Below are positions 1 to 4,479 of a stretch of DNA of 5,633 nt, piece after piece. Source of the DNA: Bacteroidota bacterium (GTDB lineage Bacteria; Bacteroidota; Bacteroidia; Chitinophagales; LD1); the NCBI GenBank assembly GCA_028288545.1, contig JAQBNQ010000323.1, forward strand, positions 1 through 5,633. Direction: 5' to 3'. A model generated the notes under the pieces. It made no database searches. It saw only the letters and a program-made list of their open reading frames with translations, and was not told the origin of the DNA. Each line of letters starts with the position of its first letter. The stretch's first letter is position 1. The translations under genes and the position numbers were made by a program.

Positions 1-197
1 TCCAAAGTTATAGGTACAGATTCAACGGCTGTTTTTTCAAGCACTGACATGCCTTCGTAATCGCGGGCAATGCCACGGGTGGCGTTACCATCTTTAAACC
101 ATATGGTATAATACTCCATATCCACATCTACAATTACGCCTTTGCCAAATTTAGGATGCTCAATGCGCGAGCCGGTTCCCAGTTGTGTATCTCCCAT
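1..197 (-). CDS. Hypothetical protein, N-terminal 65 residues only (runs off left edge)
   Basis: A leftward reading frame starts with ATG at 197 and stays open for 65 codons to the window edge, so the C-terminus is missing. The protein begins MGDTQLGTGSRIEHPKFGKG and has no signal peptide or membrane segment, so it is probably cytoplasmic. The 'G-x-R-I-x-H-P-K-F-G-K-G-V-I' stretch (residues 9-22), followed by alternating hydrophobic and charged residues with 'YYTIWFKDG' at 29-37, resembles the small Tudor/SH3-like barrel motif (G-x-x-V-x-H-x-x-F-G-x-G) at the end of UvrD/PcrA helicases and in several small Bacteroidota proteins. That similarity is from memory and gives a fold, not a function. 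A purine-rich AAAGGAA lies 6 bp upstream of the ATG, a better ribosome site than the other genes here have. It is downstream of and co-oriented with the hydrolase gene, 131 bp away across a repeat pair. I do not recognise the specific family. Confidence 0.7.
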   Translation of the reverse strand, partial: MGDTQLGTGSRIEHPKFGKGVIVDVDMEYYTIWFKDGNATRGIARDYEGMSVLEKTAVESVPITL

Positions 198-223
198 AGT
201 ATTCCTTTAGTTGTTTACAAAAT

Positions 224-337
224 GAGTATTTAGTACATAGTATTTAGTATGTAGTAATTAGATAACAGCCGGTTTCCATTAAATATGCAAGTGAAGAATA
301 CCCATATCTAAATACTAACTACTCAATACTAACTACT
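224..337. repeat. Inverted pair of 14-bp-period tandem repeats
   Basis: The left arm (224-262) holds AGTATTTAGTA at 225-235 and again at 239-249, exactly 14 bp apart, followed by a decayed third copy AGTAATTAGA at 253-262. The right arm (307-337) holds a perfect 13-bp direct repeat, AATACTAACTACT, at 311-323 and 325-337, also with a 14-bp period. Read on the minus strand, the right arm is AGTAGTTAGTATT-type sequence, so the two arms are related, inverted and separated by 44 bp of unrelated sequence. They could fold into an imperfect long hairpin in the transcript downstream of the hydrolase. The right arm overlaps the end of the hydrolase gene: the last two serine codons and the TAG stop (AGT AGT TAG on the minus strand) are repeat sequence. 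A role as terminator, mRNA stabiliser or decayed mobile repeat cannot be separated from the sequence alone. Confidence 0.75.
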
Positions 338-1306
338 TTTCTTCAAAAAAGCCTCCACGCGGTCCCGAACATTTTTTCTTATATCGAACCAGAACAAATT
401 ATAATCGGCAATGTGTAGGTTGGTCCAGCCCCTGATAAACGGCAGCCGTGCCTTTACCCACAAATAATTTCCGTGTACCTGTGCGCTACAAGCCTGCTTG
501 TATTCGTGATTAAAATCAAGCAATAAGGCACCCATGCTTTTTGAGCGGTCAACAGCAATGGTATCCCGGTTCCAGGTAATGGGGTTAACACAAACTGTGT
601 TATACAATCCCGATCTAAGAGGACTAAAGCCTGCCTTAAAAGATGCCCATGTTACATAACAACCGGTTTGCGTTGCACTGGTACATGGCTTTAAATTCTG
701 ATACATGTTTTCGTCAAAGCCGTAACCCACTACATAGGCGCAAACAAGCCGTTTGCGTAAATCGGTTGAATCGAAAAATTCTTTTAGCAGTTTTCGTGCA
801 TGGTAGGTTCCCTGGCTGTGTGAGGCAATGATGATAGGGCGCCCATTATTGTAGTGATCGAGATAATACTGAAAAGCGCGTTTTACATCCTGGTAAGCAA
901 ACTCAAGCGAAAGCGGCCCGTTGGTTTGATCAAAAAAAGCCATTAGGGCAGCCTGCCTGTAGCGGGGGACATACACCCGGCAACTTGCATTAAAAACACT
1001 GGCTTGATATCGCACCGGTTTTGAATCTATACTTTTATTAAGCTTTTCGTTGCTCACATCTTCGTTCCATGTTTTGCCTTTGCGGTAAATAGTGGGGTAG
1101 ATATAAAATACGTCAACGTTTTTCAGCGAATCGCTGATCCATTGTTCGCCCCCGGGTAATTGGTCGGCGGCATCCACTCTAAATGGAAGCGATGACCAGT
1201 TTTTAGCTAAGGAGTAATCTGGTGCCGCTGGTTGATCTTTAGGGTTAAATTGGCCTTTAACAATCGTTGGTAAAAGTGCAAGTGCAAAAAGCAGGAAACT
1301 TTTCAT
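329..1306 (-). CDS. Secreted DUF3089-family alpha/beta hydrolase
   Basis: The 325-residue protein starts with a signal peptide (about residues 1-18, Lys then a long hydrophobic stretch ending near VKG|QF), so it should be exported to the periplasm or beyond; there is no lipobox Cys. The mature part follows the DUF3089 plan as I know it: 'PDYS-x(3)-NW-x(2)-LPF' at 29-42, 'DVFYIYPTIY' at 65-74, then the nucleophile elbow SHSQG at 162-166 with Ser164 as likely nucleophile, and 'NLHIADYNLFW' at 296-306 with His298 as likely catalytic base. The elbow has Ser rather than Gly in its first position, a mild departure from GxSxG. The acid residue could not be assigned. The family is lipase/esterase-like, but no physiological substrate can be named. 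The ATG at 1306 is chosen because the signal peptide begins there. It is transcribed divergently from the lipoprotein gene, whose start is only 48 bp away; no clear promoter box was found for either. Confidence 0.88.
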   Translation of the reverse strand: MKSFLLFALALLPTIVKGQFNPKDQPAAPDYSLAKNWSSLPFRVDAADQLPGGEQWISDSLKNVDVFYIYPTIYRKGKTWNEDVSNEKLNKSIDSKPVRYQASVFNASCRVYVPRYRQAALMAFFDQTNGPLSLEFAYQDVKRAFQYYLDHYNNGRPIIIASHSQGTYHARKLLKEFFDSTDLRKRLVCAYVVGYGFDENMYQNLKPCTSATQTGCYVTWASFKAGFSPLRSGLYNTVCVNPITWNRDTIAVDRSKSMGALLLDFNHEYKQACSAQVHGNYLWVKARLPFIRGWTNLHIADYNLFWFDIRKNVRDRVEAFLKKSS

Positions 1307-1354
1307 GGATTTAAATTGGTTGTTTTAACTTCGCTTGACTAATAACACGGGACT

Positions 1355-1876
1355 ATGACAAAAGGACTCATAAAAATATTGATAGTAATGGCATTTTATG
1401 CAGGAATATCATCCTGCGAGAAACAAAGTTGCAAAAATGTGTCTTGTGCTAATGGGCAGGAGTGCGTTACGGGTAAATGCGTTTGTGCCAACGGAACTGA
1501 AGGTTCGGATTGTACTACCGCCAGCTATCTTAAATACGAACGGAATAGTGGCAGTTGGTACGTTTCAGAAAGCTGTAACCAGGTTAATCCCTATACATCA
1601 ACCAACGCCTTTATTCAGCATAACTCTGCCAACCCGCAACAGATCTATATAAACAACCTTTTTGGTGGCAATTGCAGCCCGATAATAGCGGTTATTTATA
1701 CCACCAGCAATAACGAGGGAAACACCCTACAGATACCTTCGCAAAATTGCTCCAACGGCTCAATTTCCGGTACCGGTAGTTATGACGATGCAACAGGCAG
1801 AATATACCTGCAACTGGATTTTCTGATAAACAACGGTGTAGACTACCAGTGCAATGAAACCTTAAGCCCTTATTAA
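1355..1876 (+). CDS. EGF-motif outer-membrane-type lipoprotein, function unknown
   Basis: The 173-residue product begins with a lipoprotein signal peptide: MTKG, a hydrophobic stretch, then the lipobox I-S-S-C with Cys21 as the lipidated residue. Mature Glu22 after the Cys does not obviously block sorting to the outer membrane. Six cysteines follow in EGF spacing (26, 31, 37, 42, 44, 53); residues 42-53 match the EGF signature C-x-C-x(5)-G-x(2)-C exactly. The remaining 120 residues are polar, rich in Asn, Ser, Thr and Tyr, contain four more cysteines (74, 107, 132, 166) and look beta-rich, with 'SISGTGSYDD' at 136-145. Lipoproteins of this build (one EGF module plus a small beta domain) recur in Bacteroidota; I know of no assigned role for them. 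No SD sequence precedes the ATG. It is co-oriented with the kynurenine-pathway genes, but the downstream gene appears to have its own promoter element, so shared function is not implied. Confidence 0.85.
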   Translation: MTKGLIKILIVMAFYAGISSCEKQSCKNVSCANGQECVTGKCVCANGTEGSDCTTASYLKYERNSGSWYVSESCNQVNPYTSTNAFIQHNSANPQQIYINNLFGGNCSPIIAVIYTTSNNEGNTLQIPSQNCSNGSISGTGSYDDATGRIYLQLDFLINNGVDYQCNETLSPY

Positions 1877-1925
1877 GCCCCGGCACGTTGCTTAAATACT
1901 GATACAAAACTTATCAAATCAATTT

Positions 1926-1933
1926 TATCTTTG
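1926..1933 (+). promoter_or_regulatory. Probable Bacteroidota -7 promoter box (TAnnTTTG) for ACMSD
   Basis: TATCTTTG matches the Bacteroidota sigma-ABfrA -7 consensus TAnnTTTG at all six fixed positions and lies in the 75-bp gap between the lipoprotein and ACMSD genes. A transcription start a few bases beyond it (about 1938-1940) would leave a 5' leader of only some 12 bases before the proposed TTG start at 1952. No convincing TTTG/TTG -33 box is visible 19-21 bp upstream, which lowers confidence. If real, it makes ACMSD the first gene of its own transcript. Confidence 0.45.
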
Positions 1934-1951
1934 GCGTAACACCTGTTGCTC

Positions 1952-2962
1952 TTGAAGATAGATATACATACCCACATCATTCCCGAAAACCTGCCTCGCT
2001 GGAGCGAAAAATTTGGCTATGGCGGGTTTATACACCTGGAACATCATAAGCCCTGTTGCGCCCGGATGATGAAGGATGACGAGTTTTTCCGCGAGATACA
2101 ATCCAATTGCTGGGACCCTGCAACCAGGATAGAAGAGTGTAACCACAGTCATGTAGATGTGCAGGTTATATCCACCATACCCGTGATGTTTAACTATTGG
2201 GCAAGACCAGACGACTGCCTTGATATTTCAAGATTTTTGAACGACCATATTGCGGAAGTGGTAGAGCGCTACCCAAAAAAATTTATTGGCCTGGGAACTA
2301 TACCTATGCAATCGGCTGAGTTAGCGATACGCGAAATGGAGCGTTGCAAAAAGCTGGGGCTGGCAGGTATTCAAATAGGTACTAACATCAACGATATAAA
2401 TCTTAATGAACCCCGGTTTTTCCCTATTTACCAGGCGGCGGAAGCCCTGGGCATGGCCATTTTCGTACACCCCTGGAATATGATGGGGGCAAAGCAAATG
2501 AGCAAATACTGGTTGCCATGGCTGGTGGGAATGCCTGCAGAAACCAACCGGGCTATATGTTCGATAATTTTTGGGGGAGTATTTGAAAGGTTTCCGAAAC
2601 TACGGTTTGCCTTTGCGCACGGGGGCGGATCTTTTCCTGCAAACCTTGGGCGGATTGAAAGAGGTTTTGATGTGCGTCCGGATCTTACGGCGATTGATAA
2701 TGCCATTAGTCCGCGTAAATACCTTGGGCATTTTTATGTTGACTCGTTAATGCACGATGAATTGTTTTTGAAATACGTGATTGACTTATTGGGTGAGGAC
2801 AAAGTTTGTTTAGGAACAGATTACCCTTTTCCGCTTGGCGAATCGGTACCGGGAGAGGAAATTGACAGACTGAAGCTAAGCAAAAAATCAAAGGATAAAC
2901 TGCTTTATCAAAATGCATTAAACTGGCTGAATTTAGATAAGAAGAATTTCCTGGTTAAATAA
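1952..2962 (+). CDS. 2-amino-3-carboxymuconate-6-semialdehyde decarboxylase (ACMSD)
   Basis: ACMSD is a zinc amidohydrolase-fold decarboxylase of the kynurenine pathway. It converts 2-amino-3-carboxymuconate semialdehyde to 2-aminomuconate semialdehyde and so competes with spontaneous cyclisation to quinolinate, the NAD precursor. Counting from the TTG at 1952 the protein has 336 residues, the length of human ACMSD, and begins MKIDIHTHIIPE. The zinc ligands are visible as His6 and His8 (HTH), His173 (FVHPWNMMG) and Asp290 (GTDYPFPLGE). His223 (FAHGGG) and Arg47 (FFR) match the catalytic base and substrate-binding Arg of the family. Blocks such as 'NCWDP', 'STIPVMFNYWA' and 'KYWLPWLVGMPAET' are diagnostic. 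No ATG is available near the N-terminus: a TAA at 1937-1939 closes the frame, leaving CTG 1943, TTG 1946 and TTG 1952; the last aligns with Met1 of homologues. Kynureninase follows on the same strand after a 152-bp repeat-filled gap, supporting the pathway assignment. Confidence 0.93.
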   Translation: MKIDIHTHIIPENLPRWSEKFGYGGFIHLEHHKPCCARMMKDDEFFREIQSNCWDPATRIEECNHSHVDVQVISTIPVMFNYWARPDDCLDISRFLNDHIAEVVERYPKKFIGLGTIPMQSAELAIREMERCKKLGLAGIQIGTNINDINLNEPRFFPIYQAAEALGMAIFVHPWNMMGAKQMSKYWLPWLVGMPAETNRAICSIIFGGVFERFPKLRFAFAHGGGSFPANLGRIERGFDVRPDLTAIDNAISPRKYLGHFYVDSLMHDELFLKYVIDLLGEDKVCLGTDYPFPLGESVPGEEIDRLKLSKKSKDKLLYQNALNWLNLDKKNFLVK

Positions 2963-2974
2963 TAACCAAATGCT

Positions 2975-3094
2975 TTTTACCGCAAAGGCGCAAAGAAAAA
3001 AACACAACAACGCAAAGAGCGCAAGGAAATACAAAAATGAAATTTTTAATATCTTTGCGCCCTTTGCGTAACCTTTGCGCTCTTTGCGGTAAAA
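2975..3094. repeat. CGCAAAG-rich imperfect inverted repeat (MITE/REP-like) between ACMSD and kynU
   Basis: Most of the 152-bp gap is one long imperfect palindrome. The outermost 13 bp pair perfectly: TTTTACCGCAAAG at 2975-2987 with its reverse complement at 3082-3094. Inside, several CGCAAAG units on the left (around 2988-2995, 3011-3017 and 3019-3025) face CTTTGCG units on the right (3053-3059, 3062-3068, 3073-3079), with small gaps because the left arm is about 10 bp longer. The apex is a small hairpin, AAAAAT (3033-3038) with ATTTTT (3042-3047). From memory, dispersed repeats of the form ACCGCAAAG-n-CGCAAAG are common in Bacteroidota and some other phyla. A leftward open frame of 68 codons across it is a repeat artefact. 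The transcript of the pair would fold strongly here, so it could affect kynU expression or mRNA stability. Confidence 0.88.
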
Positions 3095-3114
3095 TGTATT
3101 CTTAATTATTGAAA

Positions 3115-4368
3115 ATGAAGTTTGAAAATTCACTGGCATTTGCGCGGAAGCTGGATAAGGAAGACCCGCTAAAATCTTACCGCAATCTTTTTTTTATTCC
3201 AAAAGAAAAAGGAAAGGAACTGATTTACCTGTGTGGTAACTCGTTGGGGCTTCAGCCTAAAACGGTTGAAAAGGAATTAAAAGCAGAATTGGAAGATTGG
3301 AAAAATCTGGGTGTTGAAGGGCACCTGCATGGCAAAAGACCCTGGCTTTATTACCATCATTTTTTTTCGAAATCAATTTCAAAATTAGTTGGGGCGAAGG
3401 AAGATGAGGTAGTGGTGATGAACCAGTTGAGTGTAAACCTTAACCTGATGCTTATTTCTTTTTATCGCCCGCAGGGGAAGAGAAATAAAATATTAGTGGA
3501 GGCGAATGAATTTCCATCCGATTATTACGCTATTGAACAACAAATTAAACTGCATGGCCTTAACCCGGCGGAATGTATCATTGAAGTGATGCCCCCGGCG
3601 GGAGAAGTGAATTTGCGGACAGAAGATATTCTTGCAAAAATTGAAGAATACAAAAACGAGTTGGCGCTTGTAATGTTCAGCGCCGTTAATTATTACACCG
3701 GCCAGTTTTTCGAAGCAAAAAAAATTGCGGCAGCGTGTAACGAACATGGAATTGTTATTGGCCTTGACCTTGCACATGCAATAGGCAACGTAGAAATTAA
3801 ACTGCACGAATGGGGAGTTGACTTTGCTACCTGGTGCTCATATAAATATTTAAACTCGGGACCCGGTGGGGTGAGCGGAGTTTTTGTACACCGCAAACAT
3901 GCAACTAGTTTTAGCCTACCACGCCTTGCAGGATGGTGGGGGAACGACGAAAAAACGCGCTTTAAAATGTTAAAGCATTTTGTACCGCAACCGGGTGCGG
4001 CAGGATGGCAGATAAGTAACGCTCCAATACTTTCAATGGCAGCGCATAAAGCATCGCTTGAAATTTTTGATAAAGTAGGAATGAAAGCGCTAAGGAAAAA
4101 GAGCGAATTACTTACCGGGTATTTGGAGTTTCTCCTTCCGGTAAATTCGCAATTCAAAGTCATCACTCCTTTAAATTCCAGCCATCGCGGTTGTCAATTA
4201 TCTATTCAAACTTTAGCTGGTGGCAAAAGGCTTTTTGAAAAACTTACCAAAGCAGGTGTAATTGCCGATTGGCGGGAGCCTGATGTTATACGCGTTGCAC
4301 CGGTTCCGCTCTATAACAGGTTTGAAGAGGTGTATAGATTTGCGGAGCTTTTGAAAGGTACAGTATAG
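3115..4368 (+). CDS. kynU: Kynureninase (L-kynurenine hydrolase)
   Basis: This PLP-dependent fold-type I enzyme hydrolyses kynurenine or 3-hydroxykynurenine to anthranilate or 3-hydroxyanthranilate plus L-alanine, in the cytoplasm. The product has 417 residues, normal for the family, from the ATG at 3115; a TTG two codons earlier (3109) is possible but less likely. Family landmarks are 'YLCGNSLGLQP' (38-48), FPSD (133-136; Phe133 and Asp136 contact PLP), DLAH (218-221; Asp218 for the pyridine nitrogen) and 'CSYKYLNSGPGG' (241-252) with Lys244 as the PLP Schiff-base lysine. Also present are WWG (274-276), 'RGCQLSI' (358-364) and 'IRVAPVPLYN' (392-401). His70 (in GHLHGKRPW) and Ser301-Asn302 fall where human kynureninase has His102, Ser332 and Asn333, the residues tied to preference for the 3-hydroxy substrate. 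ACMSD lies just upstream, so the pair probably serves tryptophan catabolism or NAD balance through 3-hydroxyanthranilate. Confidence 0.96.
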   Translation: MKFENSLAFARKLDKEDPLKSYRNLFFIPKEKGKELIYLCGNSLGLQPKTVEKELKAELEDWKNLGVEGHLHGKRPWLYYHHFFSKSISKLVGAKEDEVVVMNQLSVNLNLMLISFYRPQGKRNKILVEANEFPSDYYAIEQQIKLHGLNPAECIIEVMPPAGEVNLRTEDILAKIEEYKNELALVMFSAVNYYTGQFFEAKKIAAACNEHGIVIGLDLAHAIGNVEIKLHEWGVDFATWCSYKYLNSGPGGVSGVFVHRKHATSFSLPRLAGWWGNDEKTRFKMLKHFVPQPGAAGWQISNAPILSMAAHKASLEIFDKVGMKALRKKSELLTGYLEFLLPVNSQFKVITPLNSSHRGCQLSIQTLAGGKRLFEKLTKAGVIADWREPDVIRVAPVPLYNRFEEVYRFAELLKGTV

Positions 4369-4434
4369 CTACCGGATTGTCCAGGCAGTTTCCAGGCGTT
4401 AGAGATAAAAAGGATTTGATAGAAAAGAAATTTT

Positions 4435-4470
4435 ATTTATAACTAATAAGTTTTAATTTTAGTTATAAAT
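4435..4470. repeat. 12-bp perfect inverted repeat in the kynU-LRR gene gap
   Basis: ATTTATAACTAA at 4435-4446 is the exact reverse complement of 4459-4470, with a 12-base loop. It lies 66 bp after the kynU stop and ends 9 bp before the ATG of the next gene. It is very AT-rich and followed by only three T residues before the sequence breaks, so it is a poor intrinsic terminator. A regulatory operator or a 5'-leader hairpin of the LRR gene are alternatives. The rest of the 111-bp gap holds no gene; TAAATTTT at 4466-4473 is one base off the -7 consensus and overlaps the right arm. Confidence 0.55.
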
Positions 4471-4479
4471 TTTCTGAAA

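Noticed and set aside
224..337. Possible short CRISPR-like array
   Set aside because: The units are about 11-13 bp with a 14-bp period and no spacers, and the arms are inverted; no cas gene is present.
1326..1333. TAACTTCG as a -7 box for the lipoprotein gene
   Set aside because: It has one mismatch to TAnnTTTG, and no -33 element lies at the right distance, so support is too weak to list as a feature.
2428..2706. Leftward open frame of 92 codons inside ACMSD
   Set aside because: It is antisense to the conserved metal-binding region of ACMSD and has no protein features of its own.
2968..3096. AAATG on both sides of the CGCAAAG palindrome as a target-site duplication
   Set aside because: The right copy overlaps the arm itself and a five-base AT-rich match is expected by chance; there is no empty site to compare with.
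2933..3139. Leftward 68-codon open frame across the ACMSD-kynU gap
   Set aside because: It lies almost wholly in the CGCAAAG palindrome and reads through both gene ends. Its repetitive Arg-Lys-rich and Phe-Leu-rich halves are the typical artefact of translating this repeat type.
3493..4166. Leftward open frames of 104 and 157 codons inside kynU
   Set aside because: They are antisense to conserved kynureninase codons, have no recognisable domain and are best explained as shadows.
1355..4368. One three-gene operon including the lipoprotein with ACMSD and kynU
   Set aside because: The genes share a strand, but a consensus -7 box separates the lipoprotein from ACMSD and there is no known link between EGF-type lipoproteins and tryptophan catabolism.
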